In this document: piece by piece, positions 1 through 9,096 of the stretch | Layout of the letters: every line of letters begins with the position of its first letter | How positions within the stretch are numbered: position 1 is the stretch's first letter | DNA from: Acinetobacter guillouiae CIP 63.46 | GTDB lineage: Bacteria > Pseudomonadota > Gammaproteobacteria > Pseudomonadales > Moraxellaceae | NCBI RefSeq assembly: GCF_000368145.1 | Contig: NZ_KB849283.1 | Span: 62,001-126,000 of the forward strand | Reading direction: 5' to 3' | Length of the DNA stretch: 64,000 bases | Made by a program: the position numbers and the translations under genes | The notes under the pieces: model-generated | The model's input: only the letters and a program-made list of their open reading frames with translations | The model's database searches: none | What the model was told of the DNA's origin: nothing

Positions 1-891
1 ATCGTATGCAGCCTTAAGACCATCTAACGATACTGCAACACCACATGGATTTGCATGTTTAACGATGACACACGCTGGTTTTGCAAATGATTTGACACAT
101 TCAAGTGCTGCATCTGTATCCGCGATATTGTTATAAGAAAGTTCTTTACCTTGTAACTGCTTAGCAGTTGAAACCGATGCTTCAGTTGCAGTCGATTCTA
201 CATAGAAAGCAGCGGATTGATGTGGATTTTCACCATAACGAAGATCTTGTACTTTATTTAACTGGGTATTGAAAGTACGGGCAAATTTGTCAGCTTGACC
301 TTCTTCTTTACCAACACGTGCACCGAGGTAAGAAGCAATCATGCCGTCATACTGGGCAGTATGTTCAAATGCTTTAACCGCTAAATCGAAACGAGTCGCA
401 TAAGATAAAGCACCATCCGCTTTAAGTTCTGCAATTACAGTTTCATAATCAGTCGCATTTACGATGATCCCCACAGAAGCATGGTTTTTCGCAGCTGCAC
501 GAACCATTGTTGGGCCACCAATGTCAATATTTTCAATTGCATCTGCAAGCGAGCAGTCTGGTTTAGCAACAGTAGCAGCAAAAGGATAAAGGTTTACGAC
601 AACAAGATCGATTGCATCGATGTTGTGTTCAGCCATGACAGCTTCGTCTAGACCACGACGAGCCAAAATGCCTCCATGAATTTTAGGATGCAGTGTTTTT
701 ACACGACCATCCATCATTTCTGGGAAGCCTGTGTGCTCTGAAACTTCAACTACAGCCACATTGTTGTCTTTAAGCAACTTATATGTACCGCCAGTAGATA
801 AAATTTCCACCCCAAGAGCAACAAGGTTCTGGGCAAATTCAACGATCCCGGTTTTATCAGAAACAGAGATTAAAGCGCGTTTAATAGTCAT
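1..891 (-). CDS. purH: Bifunctional AICAR formyltransferase / IMP cyclohydrolase, 5' part (runs off the window)
   Basis: PurH catalyses the last two steps of de novo purine synthesis in the cytoplasm: AICAR to FAICAR, then to IMP. The visible 297 codons start at an ATG and stay open to the window edge. The N-terminal MGS-like cyclohydrolase domain begins [20 protein letters not shown]. The transformylase part begins around residue 195 with [10 protein letters not shown], and the conserved KHANPCG motif lies at about residues 276-282. The C-terminal part of the transformylase domain is outside the window. The gene lies downstream of fis but is separated from it by a terminator-like hairpin, so it may have its own promoter in the 56-base gap. 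Identification is secure. Confidence 0.96.
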   Translation of the reverse strand, partial: MTIKRALISVSDKTGIVEFAQNLVALGVEILSTGGTYKLLKDNNVAVVEVSEHTGFPEMMDGRVKTLHPKIHGGILARRGLDEAVMAEHNIDAIDLVVVNLYPFAATVAKPDCSLADAIENIDIGGPTMVRAAAKNHASVGIIVNATDYETVIAELKADGALSYATRFDLAVKAFEHTAQYDGMIASYLGARVGKEEGQADKFARTFNTQLNKVQDLRYGENPHQSAAFYVESTATEASVSTAKQLQGKELSYNNIADTDAALECVKSFAKPACVIVKHANPCGVAVSLDGLKAAYD

Positions 892-947
892 GATCTTCGT
901 CAACAGTTTTTAAGTCTAGAGATTGAACAGGTAGGCAAAATATAGGT

Positions 948-980
948 AAAAAAAATGCCCACGCAAGCCGTGAGCATTTT
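948..980 (-). terminator. Intrinsic terminator after fis
   Basis: On the minus strand a hairpin (ATGCTCACG pairing with CGTGGGCAT around a short loop, one mismatch) is followed by a run of about eight T. It lies just downstream of the fis stop codon and upstream of purH. Confidence 0.75.
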
Positions 981-985
981 ATCAT

Positions 986-1255
986 TTATTCACTCATTAA
1001 ACCGTGAGCTTTTAACTTTTTGCGTAAAGTGCCACGGTTCAGTCCGAGAATCTCAGCAGCGCGAGTCTGATTCCCGCGTGTGTATTCTAAGACAACAGAT
1101 AAAAGAGGTTTCTCCATTTCTGCTAGCACCATGTCGTACACTTGTGATGGTTGCTCACCTTGCAATTGTGCAAAATAGTGACGAACTGCGCGATCTACGT
1201 GAATACGAAGAGCGACGTCAGATTGTGCAGTAAAAATAGGAGATTTGCTATTCAT
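986..1255 (-). CDS. fis: Fis-family nucleoid-associated DNA-binding protein
   Basis: An 89-residue protein whose C-terminus carries the Fis-type helix-turn-helix ([20 protein letters not shown], then KAHGLMSE at the end). Fis bends DNA, organises the nucleoid and tunes transcription of growth-related genes. I chose the ATG at 1255 (MNSKSPIF) over the upstream in-frame TTG at 1276, because the TTG gives a seven-residue extension not expected for the family and has no obvious ribosome site. The neighbours prmA upstream and purH downstream fit an Acinetobacter arrangement. In enterobacteria fis follows dusB, which is absent here. Confidence 0.93.
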   Translation of the reverse strand: MNSKSPIFTAQSDVALRIHVDRAVRHYFAQLQGEQPSQVYDMVLAEMEKPLLSVVLEYTRGNQTRAAEILGLNRGTLRKKLKAHGLMSE

Positions 1256-1630
1256 GCGAGTTAATCCGAAAATCAAAATATTACTTGGGTAAAGTAATAT
1301 ATAAATGTGGTCTAAAAAAATCTGAGCTCCGTTTTAGATCCTAAAACGGTTGGCTCTAAAACAAGAACAATTAGCTTGCCACAAATCGTCGAGTTGAGTG
1401 AAAAATAAGCGTAACAATAGATTAATATTTGTTACAACACTCTTTTAAACAAAAAAATGTTCTACTTGCGCGATATTGGATATAAAGCACATAACAAAAC
1501 AGTATTTTTTTTGAAAAAATGCGAGGAGTTTGCAGGACAAAGCTTTCGTGGCGCGTATGATACCATTGTCTAAGAAAAAATGAGCAAGAAAACTACATTT
1601 TTTTTCATTTTTTTATAATTTTTTTTAATT
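1256..1630. other. Intergenic region between the DUF3426 gene and fis
   Basis: No coding potential is visible. The region contains a strong hairpin near 1314-1356, annotated separately, and very A/T-rich DNA at 1590-1630 with long T tracts. It must contain the fis promoter if the hairpin terminates upstream transcription. I could not pick a convincing -35/-10 pair. Confidence 0.5.
1314..1356 (-). terminator. Hairpin with T tract between DUF3426 gene and fis
   Basis: On the minus strand, CCGTTTTAG pairs with CTAAAACGG around a 3-base loop, flanked by an extra GAGC/GCTC pairing, and seven T follow shortly after. It has terminator form. It sits 275 bases beyond the DUF3426 stop and about 60 bases before fis, so it could end the prmA-DUF3426 transcript or act in the fis leader. 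Confidence 0.55.
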
Positions 1631-2491
1631 TTAAGGGTGAATAATGTCTAATTGGTACTGATCAAAACTTTTTCTTGGCTCTGTGACAACAAATTTAAAA
1701 GGATATGGGCTATTTTTAGGAATACGCTTAATTCCAACCAAACTTTCAATCAGATATTGCTCAGGTGTAATCACATGTGTAGCAATGACCTTATTTTGAG
1801 CTTTTAAGGTGACTCTTATTAGGGGTAATTCTAAGCTTTTAGAATATTGGTTATTGAGTTGACCCGAAAATTGAGTCTCGTCTCTACCAAGTGCTTTAAC
1901 TTTAAGATGACTAATCACAATTTGTTTATAGCGTTGATCAACAGTATCACACTGTAAGACGGCACAGGTTTGGGTAAAGACAGTATTTAAAAACGGATAA
2001 CGATCAGTTAAGTTTGGATTAAACCAAAGGATTTGAAATAATAAAATGCTGAGTAGGGCAAGGTTGATCAAGCTCCACGCCAGATAATAAAACGTACTTT
2101 TGGGTTTTATTAAATGTTGCCCGTAGTTATTTAAACCTTGTGATAGGTTTAAGCTTGGAATGTTATTGACCGGTTCATTGTTGAAATAATTCAAATTGTT
2201 TAAGTATGTTCTTAAATCAATATTGGAGTTTTCAATTTTACGATTAAAAATATCTAAGACATTGGTTTCGATTTGTCGTTTCGTCGTAATGAGGTTTTGT
2301 GCCTGATTTTGCACGACAGTATCAGGATCGATCTTGGGTTGAGCAGGTTGACTGTTTTGTAGATGGATTAATGCATTAAAATTATGTGAACATTTCGGAC
2401 AACAAACCATACCCTGCGCAACAGTGAGTTGCGTAACTGATACTTTATAAACTGAAGCACAATTTGGGCATCGGGTTTGTTTTTCGGTCAT
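1631..2491 (-). CDS. Zinc-ribbon and DUF3426 domain membrane protein
   Basis: A 286-residue protein. The N-terminus has an MJ0042-type zinc finger with cysteines at 8, 11, 30 or 31, and 34 (CPNC and CPKC pairs). A low-complexity Asn/Gln-rich linker follows, then a single membrane helix at about 134-157, then a C-terminal DUF3426 domain (from roughly 160 to the end). The expected topology is a cytoplasmic zinc ribbon and a periplasmic DUF3426 domain. The gene starts 22 bases after the prmA stop, so the two are probably cotranscribed. The function of DUF3426 proteins is not established; nothing here adds to it. Confidence 0.85.
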   Translation of the reverse strand: MTEKQTRCPNCASVYKVSVTQLTVAQGMVCCPKCSHNFNALIHLQNSQPAQPKIDPDTVVQNQAQNLITTKRQIETNVLDIFNRKIENSNIDLRTYLNNLNYFNNEPVNNIPSLNLSQGLNNYGQHLIKPKSTFYYLAWSLINLALLSILLFQILWFNPNLTDRYPFLNTVFTQTCAVLQCDTVDQRYKQIVISHLKVKALGRDETQFSGQLNNQYSKSLELPLIRVTLKAQNKVIATHVITPEQYLIESLVGIKRIPKNSPYPFKFVVTEPRKSFDQYQLDIIHP

Positions 2492-2512
2492 AAATATTTA
2501 TATTTTCATAGA

Positions 2513-3415
2513 TTAAACAGCCTTACGCGACCCAGAAATTCTGCACCAGGTTTCTTCACGTTTCTCGACTTCTACTATATCAAAAAATTCAGAATAAATA
2601 CTAGAAACATCAGTAACTTGCTCTTCTATTACGCCAGCAAGTGCGAACTCTCCCTCAGATTTAATCAAAGTTGAGAATTCTTTAGCAAGTGACATAAGTG
2701 GACCTGCAAGAATATTTGCAACTAAAATATCAGCCTGTTGGTTTTTAAATTCTGCATTGAACTCTTCAGGTAATCCAACATAAAGATTTTCAAGAACGCC
2801 ATTCAGCTCAGCATTTTGTTTGGTTGCTAAGACGGCTTGTGGGTCAATATCTGTTGCATAGACTTTCTTCGCACCTAAAAGCAGTGCTGCAACACCGAGG
2901 ATGCCTGAACCACAACCATAATCAATCACCACTTTATCTTTAACATCAGTTTTGCCTAACCATTGCAGACAAAGGAAAGTAGATGCATGGTTACCTGTAC
3001 CAAACGCTAAGCCTGGGTCAAGTTTGATATTGACTGCATTCGCTTCTGGTGGCTCTATCCATTCAGGCACGATCCAATACTTTTCACCAATTTGAATTGG
3101 TTCATAGTAATCCATCCAAGAACGTTCCCATACTTGGTCTTCAAGAAATTCACTGCGCATCGGTTCAATTGGGAGTTGGGTGCGAATAAATGTTTCTAGT
3201 GCTGTTACATCAATGTCTTCGCCTTCTTCTTGCGCATAAATTCCTGTAACAATCACTTTATTCCACAGCGGAGTTTCACCTGGGAGTGGTTCAAGCAAGT
3301 CTTGGTTTTCAGCATCATCTAATGTCACGCTGACTGCACCTAAAGAACTTAACAATGTTTCAGTAAATTCAACTTGAGCTTGTTCTACAGTAATATGAAT
3401 TTGTAACCACTTCAC
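2513..3415 (-). CDS. prmA: Ribosomal protein L11 methyltransferase
   Basis: PrmA uses S-adenosylmethionine to trimethylate ribosomal protein L11. The 300-residue length is normal for the family. The PrmA-specific stretch [12 protein letters not shown] is at 132-143 and SAM motif I ([12 protein letters not shown]) at about 163-174. The N-terminal substrate-recognition domain ([10 protein letters not shown]...) is intact, and VANILAGPL further downstream matches motif IV. It is the upstream gene of a pair with the DUF3426 gene. Confidence 0.96.
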   Translation of the reverse strand: MKWLQIHITVEQAQVEFTETLLSSLGAVSVTLDDAENQDLLEPLPGETPLWNKVIVTGIYAQEEGEDIDVTALETFIRTQLPIEPMRSEFLEDQVWERSWMDYYEPIQIGEKYWIVPEWIEPPEANAVNIKLDPGLAFGTGNHASTFLCLQWLGKTDVKDKVVIDYGCGSGILGVAALLLGAKKVYATDIDPQAVLATKQNAELNGVLENLYVGLPEEFNAEFKNQQADILVANILAGPLMSLAKEFSTLIKSEGEFALAGVIEEQVTDVSSIYSEFFDIVEVEKREETWCRISGSRKAV

Positions 3416-3490
3416 GGCAAAGACCTAAATCGTTTTCTTAAAGGCAGTATTGTAGCCGAAACTGGGAAGTTACGCTTATATTCAGTGGGA

Positions 3491-3522
3491 AAATAAAAAA
3501 TGGATGCTTAAGCATCCATTTT
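3491..3522 (-). terminator. Intrinsic terminator of the symporter gene
   Basis: A perfect inverted repeat (AATGGATGCT/AGCATCCATT, 3499-3520) is followed on the minus strand by a T-rich run (TTTTTTATTTT). It lies 20 bases downstream of the symporter stop codon. Confidence 0.8.
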
Positions 3523-3542
3523 AGTCGAGGTGTATTATCGCT

Positions 3543-4418
3543 TTAAGCAGCAGATTCAGTTTCAGTTGTAGCATGTCTTGAAATTAAGGCACCAAAAATA
3601 GCAGCGAAAATATACATAAAGATTGAGTAAACCGCTGCAGGCATCGCGACTGTAGAATTTGCGATGACAGTTAAAGCAATTGTCATGGCTAAGGTACTAT
3701 TATGAATGCCGATCTCAAATGCACATGCACGTGCTTGAGCACTATTAATACCGAGTAATCTTGGAACGAAGTAGCCAATAACCAGACTGCAAATACAGAA
3801 AATCACCGTGGCTAGGCCAACTTGAGTCAGGTACTCCATGATATGTTCACGTTCTTTGGTGATGGCCCCAATAATAATGAGAATCAAAAACACCACTGAA
3901 AAAATTCGTAAAGGTTTACTTAATTTTTCAGTAAAGTGTGGCGCATAATGTCGAATGAGCATGCCGATACACACAGGAATTAAAATAATTGCGAAGACTT
4001 GCAGTATCTTACTGAACTGCATGGTGATTTGTTGCCCATCATTCATAAAGTATTGAATAGAAAAGTTTACGATTAAAGGCAAGGTAAAGGCAGCAATGAC
4101 CGAGTTAATTGCAGTTAAGGTAATATTAAGTGCAATATCCCCTTTAAATAAATAACTAAATAGATTGGCGGTACTTCCTCCAGGTGAGGCAGCAAGTAAC
4201 ATTAAACCAACGGCAAGCAAAGGTGGGAGTGCAAGCACTTTACAAATGATAAAAGCGATACCGACCAAAAGTACCAACTGACAGAATAACGCAATCAATA
4301 CGGCTTTAGGGTGTTTAGAAACTCGCGCAAAATCTTTTGGAGTAAGTTCTAAACCTAGTCCAATCATAATAATGGCGAGGGCGAGGGGAAGCATTATGGT
4401 AATTATCCCTGAATCCAT
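3543..4418 (-). CDS. Bile acid:sodium symporter (BASS/SBF) family transporter
   Basis: A 291-residue, very hydrophobic inner-membrane protein with about nine or ten helices. Family signatures are the glycine-rich LLAASPGGSTANLFSYL stretch with ALNITLTAINSV after it (near residues 75-110) and the second-half EIGIHNSTLAMTIAL motif (around 233-247), which in BASS proteins forms part of the Na+/substrate site. Bacterial members transport a range of organic anions (for example pantoate or other carboxylates), so the substrate cannot be named here. It is monocistronic, with its own terminator. The start ATG at 4418 follows a purine-rich stretch. Confidence 0.88.
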   Translation of the reverse strand: MDSGIITIMLPLALAIIMIGLGLELTPKDFARVSKHPKAVLIALFCQLVLLVGIAFIICKVLALPPLLAVGLMLLAASPGGSTANLFSYLFKGDIALNITLTAINSVIAAFTLPLIVNFSIQYFMNDGQQITMQFSKILQVFAIILIPVCIGMLIRHYAPHFTEKLSKPLRIFSVVFLILIIIGAITKEREHIMEYLTQVGLATVIFCICSLVIGYFVPRLLGINSAQARACAFEIGIHNSTLAMTIALTVIANSTVAMPAAVYSIFMYIFAAIFGALISRHATTETESAA

Positions 4419-4747
4419 AGTTTCATCCTTTTTGTTGTTTTACATCAATTTAATATGTGAATATTCCGTACTCGATTTGAGTGTAATCGAAAGATATCGA
4501 ATTGAAAAATGAAATCTATGACTCAGAAATCTTCTTGGAAATATATGTTTTAAATATATAGCATTAGACCGAATAACAATTGATTCATCGTAGCTGTAAA
4601 ACTATATGAATACAGATATTAATCAAGTCTACACACAGACTTGAAATAAAAAAGGTGCTCCATTTTTCAATGGAACACCTTTTTGCTCAGACATGCTATT
4701 TATAAAAGCAGGAATTTATAAAAGCATATGTCTATGCTTAAAGCTGA
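4419..4747. other. Intergenic region upstream of the symporter gene
   Basis: No gene is visible. It must hold the minus-strand promoter of the symporter gene in its left part. The terminator of the next minus-strand gene lies at 4648-4685. I saw no clear operator. Confidence 0.4.
4648..4685 (-). terminator. Intrinsic terminator of the small secreted protein gene
   Basis: A stem of roughly AAAGGTG-CTCCATT against AATGGA-ACACCTTT with a short T-rich loop, flanked by A and T tracts on both sides, about 60 bases after the stop codon at 4748. Confidence 0.75.
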
Positions 4748-5173
4748 TTATTGCGCTTGGATCGGATCTTCGCTTGGAGCGGCTTGACTCGGTTGCTCCA
4801 TGGCAGGTTGTTCTGCTTGTGATGCATCATTTGTTGCTGGTGCATCTGCACTCGCTGGAGCAGATTGTTCTACAGCTGGGCGGTTTTCAATGGCTGGTTC
4901 AGGCGCTGCAGCAGCGGCGGTTGGGTTGCCACCTGCAGGTGCTGGGAAGCTAAATTGTAATTTACCATTTTCATTTGGTTCACATGTACCGTTAAAAGTT
5001 ACACCCTTATTGGCGTAGGTGACCCAGTCACCTTGTTTTTTCTTGGCACATACCTGAATTTGCTTTTTCACTTCGGCTTTGCTGGTGTTTTCATCAGCAG
5101 CATGGGCAAAACTAAATGCAACACAACTGAGTAAAGATGCTGTAATTACTTTAGACATGGTATTTTTCATCAT
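4748..5173 (-). CDS. Small exported protein with Ala/Pro/Glu-rich tail (unknown function)
   Basis: A 141-residue protein with a clear Sec signal peptide (SKVITASLLSCVAFSFAHA, cleavage after about residue 25). The mature part has a compact region of about 55 residues with two cysteines (around residues 42 and 64) that could form a disulfide in the periplasm. A low-complexity tail rich in Ala, Pro, Gln and Glu runs to the C-terminus. I do not recognise a named domain. It lies divergent from mnmG across a 256-base gap. A second ATG sits one codon after the first; either could be used. Confidence 0.75.
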   Translation of the reverse strand: MMKNTMSKVITASLLSCVAFSFAHAADENTSKAEVKKQIQVCAKKKQGDWVTYANKGVTFNGTCEPNENGKLQFSFPAPAGGNPTAAAAAPEPAIENRPAVEQSAPASADAPATNDASQAEQPAMEQPSQAAPSEDPIQAQ

Positions 5174-5429
5174 GATATTCCTTATATATAAAGTCTCGAA
5201 AAAAATAATTTGTCCGTGTATTGTCTATCGTATCGTGAGTTTTTGATAAGTTAAATTCTATTTGTAGGGCAGTCATGAAACGAAGTGTCAATTTATGTTG
5301 CCTATGTATAAGAGATGTTTAATCGTTCATACGCATGATTGAGGGAAATAATATTTGTAAAACTGCCTAAAACTAGAAGTAAAATTTTGCTATAATTTCC
5401 TGTCATTCTTTTATCTCTCATTTATCACT

Positions 5430-7310
5430 ATGCATTATCCTAAAGTTTACGATGTCATTGTTATCGGTGGCGGTCACGCAGGTACGGAAGCGGCACTCGC
5501 TGCGGCGCGTATGGGTCGACAGACTCTGCTTTTGACTCATAACATTGAGACTTTAGGGCAGATGAGCTGTAACCCAGCCATTGGTGGTATTGGTAAATCT
5601 CACCTTGTTCGCGAAATTGATGCCTTAGGTGGTGCAATGGCATTGGCTGCGGATAAGGGCGGTATTCAATTTCGTATTTTGAACTCGCGTAAAGGCGCAG
5701 CTGTACGTGCAACTCGTGCACAAGCTGACCGTATCCGTTATAAAGCCGCGATTCGTCATACACTTGAAAATCAAGCCAATTTAGATATTTTTCAACAATC
5801 TGCAGATGACTTAATTGTTGAAGGCGATACTGTTAAAGGTGTAGTGACCCAAATGGGTATTCGCTTTGATGCGAAAACTGTGGTGTTAACCACAGGTACA
5901 TTCTTAGGTGGCGTGATTCACGTTGGTCTAAATAATTCGTCAGGTGGACGAGCAGGCGATCCACCATCAATTTCGTTAGCAGCTCGTTTACGTGAATTAA
6001 ATCTACCAGTAGGTCGTTTAAAAACTGGGACACCACCACGTATTGATGCGCGTTCTGTCGATTTTTCTGTGATGATTCCGCAACCGGGTGATTTCCCATC
6101 ACCAACCATGTCATTTATGGGTGATGCTTCGATGCATCCTGAGCAAGTAAATTGCTATATCACGCATACCAATGCGCGTACCCATGAGATTATTCGTGGT
6201 GGTTTAGACCGTTCGCCGATGTATACCGGGGTGATTGAAGGTGTAGGCCCACGTTATTGCCCATCGATTGAAGATAAAATTCATAAATTTGCCGATAAAG
6301 ATTCGCATCAGGTATTCCTTGAGCCAGAAGGCTTGGATACACACGAGCTTTATCCAAACGGTATTTCAACATCTTTACCATTTGATGTGCAGTTTGAGTT
6401 GGTACGCTCAATCCGTGGTATGGAGAATGCGCACATTCTTCGCCCAGGCTATGCAATTGAATATGATTATTTCAACCCGCAGTCTTTGAAATTCTCACTT
6501 GAAACCAAATCGATTAATAACTTGTATTTTGCAGGTCAAATTAACGGTACAACAGGTTATGAAGAAGCTGGTGCACAAGGTTTATTGGCGGGCTTAAATG
6601 CTGCACGTCGTGCATGGGATCAAGAGCAATGGACGCCTAAACGTGATGAAGCGTATATGGGTGTTCTTGTTGATGACTTGATTACTTTAGGTACCAAAGA
6701 ACCGTATCGTATGTTTACTTCTCGTGCGGAATATCGTTTGATGCTTCGTGAAGATAATGCTGATCAACGTTTAACAGCAATTGGCCGTGAAATGGGCTTG
6801 GTTGATGATGAACGTTGGGCTTCTTATTGTGAAAAAATGGAAGCAGTTGAAAAAGAAACAGGTCGTTTACAACATCTTTGGGCTGCACCAAACAATCCAA
6901 TGGGTAAAAAATTCGTTGAATTGACCGGTGCTGATCTTTCTAAAGAATGTTCTGCAATCGATTTACTTAAACGCCCAAACATTAACTTTGCACAAATTGC
7001 TGAATTAACTGGTTCTGAAGTATCTGCATTTGTCGGTGAGCAGATTGAAATTGCTGTGAAATACGAAGGTTATATCAATCGTCAGCAAGAAGATGTTGCG
7101 CAAATGAAGCGTTTGGAAGACACCAAAATTCCTGCTGATTTTGATTATGATATCGTTTCAGGACTTTCTCGTGAAATCACCATGAAACTGAAAAATGTAT
7201 TACCTGAAACATTGGCACAAGCCAGCCGTATTCCAGGGGTAACACCTGCTGCTGTTCAATTGGTGATGATTACAATTCGTAAAAATAACCAAGCGAGAAA
7301 ATCAGCTTAA
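5430..7310 (+). CDS. mnmG: tRNA uridine-5-carboxymethylaminomethyl(34) synthesis enzyme MnmG
   Basis: MnmG (GidA), with MnmE, installs the carboxymethylaminomethyl group on wobble uridine 34 of several tRNAs, using FAD, NADH and methylene-tetrahydrofolate. The 626-residue length is normal. The FAD-binding motif [12 protein letters not shown] is at about residues 11-22. The conserved NPAIGGIGK segment follows, and the C-terminal TSRAEYRL signature is near residues 430-437. The C-terminal helical domain that binds tRNA and MnmE is present. It is monocistronic, with a terminator directly downstream. Confidence 0.98.
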   Translation: MHYPKVYDVIVIGGGHAGTEAALAAARMGRQTLLLTHNIETLGQMSCNPAIGGIGKSHLVREIDALGGAMALAADKGGIQFRILNSRKGAAVRATRAQADRIRYKAAIRHTLENQANLDIFQQSADDLIVEGDTVKGVVTQMGIRFDAKTVVLTTGTFLGGVIHVGLNNSSGGRAGDPPSISLAARLRELNLPVGRLKTGTPPRIDARSVDFSVMIPQPGDFPSPTMSFMGDASMHPEQVNCYITHTNARTHEIIRGGLDRSPMYTGVIEGVGPRYCPSIEDKIHKFADKDSHQVFLEPEGLDTHELYPNGISTSLPFDVQFELVRSIRGMENAHILRPGYAIEYDYFNPQSLKFSLETKSINNLYFAGQINGTTGYEEAGAQGLLAGLNAARRAWDQEQWTPKRDEAYMGVLVDDLITLGTKEPYRMFTSRAEYRLMLREDNADQRLTAIGREMGLVDDERWASYCEKMEAVEKETGRLQHLWAAPNNPMGKKFVELTGADLSKECSAIDLLKRPNINFAQIAELTGSEVSAFVGEQIEIAVKYEGYINRQQEDVAQMKRLEDTKIPADFDYDIVSGLSREITMKLKNVLPETLAQASRIPGVTPAAVQLVMITIRKNNQARKSA

Positions 7311-7327
7311 GATGTTGAATTGTAAGA

Positions 7328-7352
7328 AACCCGCTATATGCGGGTTTTTTTA
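7328..7352 (+). terminator. Intrinsic terminator of mnmG
   Basis: AACCCGC pairs with GCGGGTT around a TATAT loop and is followed by seven T, 18 bases after the mnmG stop. Confidence 0.9.
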
Positions 7353-7503
7353 TTGTCTCTAGCTTGTCTTTTCTTGCTTATCTTTGTTAAAGCTAAATTT
7401 ACGATTTATTATTAAAGGCATATTTAAAATACACAGATCCAATCTAACTTTATAAAAATAACTCCTAAACAGAATTGATGAAAAACAAAGCAGTTTTAAT
7501 TAT

Positions 7504-7532
7504 TTTTCAGATTGCAAAATCATGGTTATAGT
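7504..7532 (+). promoter_or_regulatory. Candidate sigma-70 promoter of the 18-codon ORF
   Basis: TTTTCA at 7504-7509 and TATAGT at 7527-7532 are separated by 17 bases (4/6 and 5/6 matches to consensus). Transcription would start near 7539, about 24 bases before the ATG at 7563. Predicted by eye. Confidence 0.5.
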
Positions 7533-7562
7533 CAATTTACATTCAAACGAGAGGTGAACACC

Positions 7563-7619
7563 ATGACAATGAAATCAATCCGCTACAATAGTGCTGAACT
7601 TGCGTGCTGTAACATGTGA
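7563..7619 (+). CDS. Short ORF, 18 residues with a Cys-Cys pair (leader peptide or small protein)
   Basis: The ORF reads MTMKSIRYNSAELACCNM. It is preceded by a good ribosome site (GAGAGGTG, spacing about 6 bases) and by a plausible sigma-70 promoter, and it is followed within 25 bases by a hairpin with a T tract. This promoter, ribosome site, short ORF and terminator order is typical of a leader peptide or a small-protein gene. No plus-strand gene follows: the next gene (WYL regulator) is on the other strand. So it is either a free-standing small gene, a dual-function small RNA, or the remnant of an attenuator whose target was lost. I do not recognise the peptide. The tandem Cys codons near the end would suit cysteine-sensing attenuation, but that is inference. 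Confidence 0.45.
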   Translation: MTMKSIRYNSAELACCNM

Positions 7620-7641
7620 TGTTTAACATACTCCAATAAAT

Positions 7642-7681
7642 CCCATGTCTTGTGGACATGTAAAAATGTGACATGGGTTTT
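7642..7681 (+). terminator. Terminator-like hairpin after the 18-codon ORF, with a competing hairpin
   Basis: CCCATGTC (7642-7649) pairs with GACATGGG (7670-7677), followed by TTTTAT. The left arm can pair instead with GACATG at 7655-7660 (CATGTC/GACATG), which would exclude the longer stem. Two mutually exclusive stems are typical of attenuators, but no downstream gene is present. Confidence 0.5.
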
Positions 7682-7732
7682 ATATCAGCGCAAAAACAAT
7701 AAAATTTAAAAACAACAATCAAAACAATAAAT

Positions 7733-7758
7733 CAAAGAGCCGAAAGGCTCTTTTTATT
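7733..7758. terminator. Terminator hairpin between the short ORF unit and the WYL gene
   Basis: AAAGAGCC and GGCTCTTT form a perfect stem with a GAAA loop, followed on the plus strand by a T-rich run. The flanks (CAATCAAAA and TTTTGATTG) extend the dyad imperfectly. It could stop plus-strand transcription, and minus-strand transcription from the WYL gene that ends at 7791. Confidence 0.7.
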
Positions 7759-7790
7759 TTGATTGTTTTCGCTTGGATGAAGTCGATAGA

Positions 7791-8786
7791 TTATTCAATT
7801 TCATGTACCGCATTAAACACTTCAACAGGCTCAATTCGGACAATCTTTTTACCAAAACTTCTTAACCACCATACCAATTGTGAGGTAAACGGGACTACAG
7901 CACTGACTTGATACAACTCTTCATTCAGTTGTTCAACTTTTTGCTCTTTACTGAGTTGGCTCTCCGTAAAGTATTGTGCATCATCTTCGTGCATAACTAA
8001 TTTTAATTCAACATTTTCGGTCGGTCGAGAAAAGTCGACTCTAAAGCCCAGCGCACCAGAATCGATATATTCATCAATATCGAATTTGACTGGGTGTAAA
8101 GCACGTAAATCTAAAACAGTTGCAGATTTAAAACGGTGTAATGCAAAGGTTTGAACTTCTGTCTTGTCATGACGCGTACAAATCAAATAGATAATTGCAC
8201 CTTTTTGAACCAAACCTAAAGGATTTAGAGTATAAGTTTTCTCTTCACCCTGATAACCACGTGCACGATAGACACATTCAATTTGTTTATCTTGTAGTAG
8301 TCCTTCATAAATGGCTTGCTGTGCATGTCTTTCCACCAGAGGAGGGATTACTGGTTGGCTTGCAGGCACAATTCGAACACGGTTAATCCATTGTCGAACA
8401 TTGTTCTGCGTAGAAAGGCTACGCCGTGCCAAATCGAACCAAGGGTTCATTTCATCAATTAAACTCGGTGGAAGCAGGTGTTTTAAATGTTCTTCAACCA
8501 TCATAAACGTGACTGCTTGCGAGCTGGTCATATGCGGCAGACTTTGGATCGGGGCATCTGAACGCCAACGCCAGCCTTGCGGTACGGTTTTGTTACTCTC
8601 GATAGGAAAGCGTTGAGCAATCTGATTTAGATCACGCTGAATGGTGCGTAAGCTGATTTCGATCCCTTCACGTTCTAAAACTTCTTGTAATTCACGTGTG
8701 CCCATCCACTTCCCAGTAGAGAGTCGGGACAGGATTTGCCATTGGCGATAGAGGCTATTGGAAGTTTCTTTTTCTTGTGCAGACAT
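7791..8786 (-). CDS. WYL-domain helix-turn-helix transcriptional regulator
   Basis: A 331-residue protein with an N-terminal DeoR/HTH_11-type winged helix (about residues 10-65: LSRLSTGKWMGTRELQEVL then ISLRTIQRDLNQIA). A central WYL domain at about 155-230 includes ARGYQGEEKTYTLNPLGLVQKGAIIYLICTR, and a C-terminal WCX-like extension follows. WYL domains sense nucleic acids or small ligands. Many such regulators control defence or DNA-damage genes, but others are metabolic. It stands alone with no obvious target next to it, apart from the convergent 18-codon unit and the divergent Anbu cluster 310 bases away. The target is unknown. Confidence 0.85.
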   Translation of the reverse strand: MSAQEKETSNSLYRQWQILSRLSTGKWMGTRELQEVLEREGIEISLRTIQRDLNQIAQRFPIESNKTVPQGWRWRSDAPIQSLPHMTSSQAVTFMMVEEHLKHLLPPSLIDEMNPWFDLARRSLSTQNNVRQWINRVRIVPASQPVIPPLVERHAQQAIYEGLLQDKQIECVYRARGYQGEEKTYTLNPLGLVQKGAIIYLICTRHDKTEVQTFALHRFKSATVLDLRALHPVKFDIDEYIDSGALGFRVDFSRPTENVELKLVMHEDDAQYFTESQLSKEQKVEQLNEELYQVSAVVPFTSQLVWWLRSFGKKIVRIEPVEVFNAVHEIE

Positions 8787-9096
8787 GGTTTGGTATCAAT
8801 GGAATCGTGAATGTTTAAGGGAAATAAATCAGCTACACAATAGAAAATTAAAACTGATTCTGCAAGTTATATCCTGTGAGTAGTTGCTTAGGTATTGAAA
8901 ATATTAGCTAAAAAATTTTGAAACAAGTTCGATCAAAACTCACATTGAGTGCAATAGTAAACAATGAATTAATAAAACTGAGCCAGAAAGATTTAATTGT
9001 ACAGGTGAAGAATACAGGATATGGCGATTTAATAATATTTTGGCATTGATATTGCATTATTAAAGAAGCCATTAGAGAAGATAAAAAGAGGTTTGT
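8787..9096. other. Divergent intergenic region (WYL gene / Anbu cluster)
   Basis: No gene is visible. It holds the minus-strand WYL promoter and, at 9041-9057, a sigma-54-type promoter for the Anbu cluster. I looked for enhancer-type dyads (NtrC-like TGCAC...GTGCA) and saw none that was convincing. Confidence 0.5.
9041..9057 (+). promoter_or_regulatory. Candidate sigma-54 (RpoN) promoter of the Anbu cluster
   Basis: TGGCATTGATATTGCA matches the -24/-12 pattern TGGCAC(G)-N4-TTGCA: GG at 9042-9043 and GC at 9054-9055 are exactly ten bases apart. Transcription would start near 9067, and the ATG at 9097 is preceded by an AAGAGG ribosome site. Seen directly; function inferred. Confidence 0.6.

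Noticed and set aside
955..1233. Plus-strand ORF of 92 codons opposite fis
   Set aside because: It overlaps fis almost fully on the other strand, has no family resemblance and no ribosome site.
7311..7790. tRNA or other known structured RNA in the gap
   Set aside because: The hairpins do not fold into a cloverleaf and no tRNA consensus (TTCGA loop with acceptor stem) is visible.
8787..9040. NtrC-type enhancer sites for the sigma-54 promoter
   Set aside because: I looked for paired TGCAC/GTGCA dyads and found only half matches (for example AGTGCA near 8950), not enough to claim.
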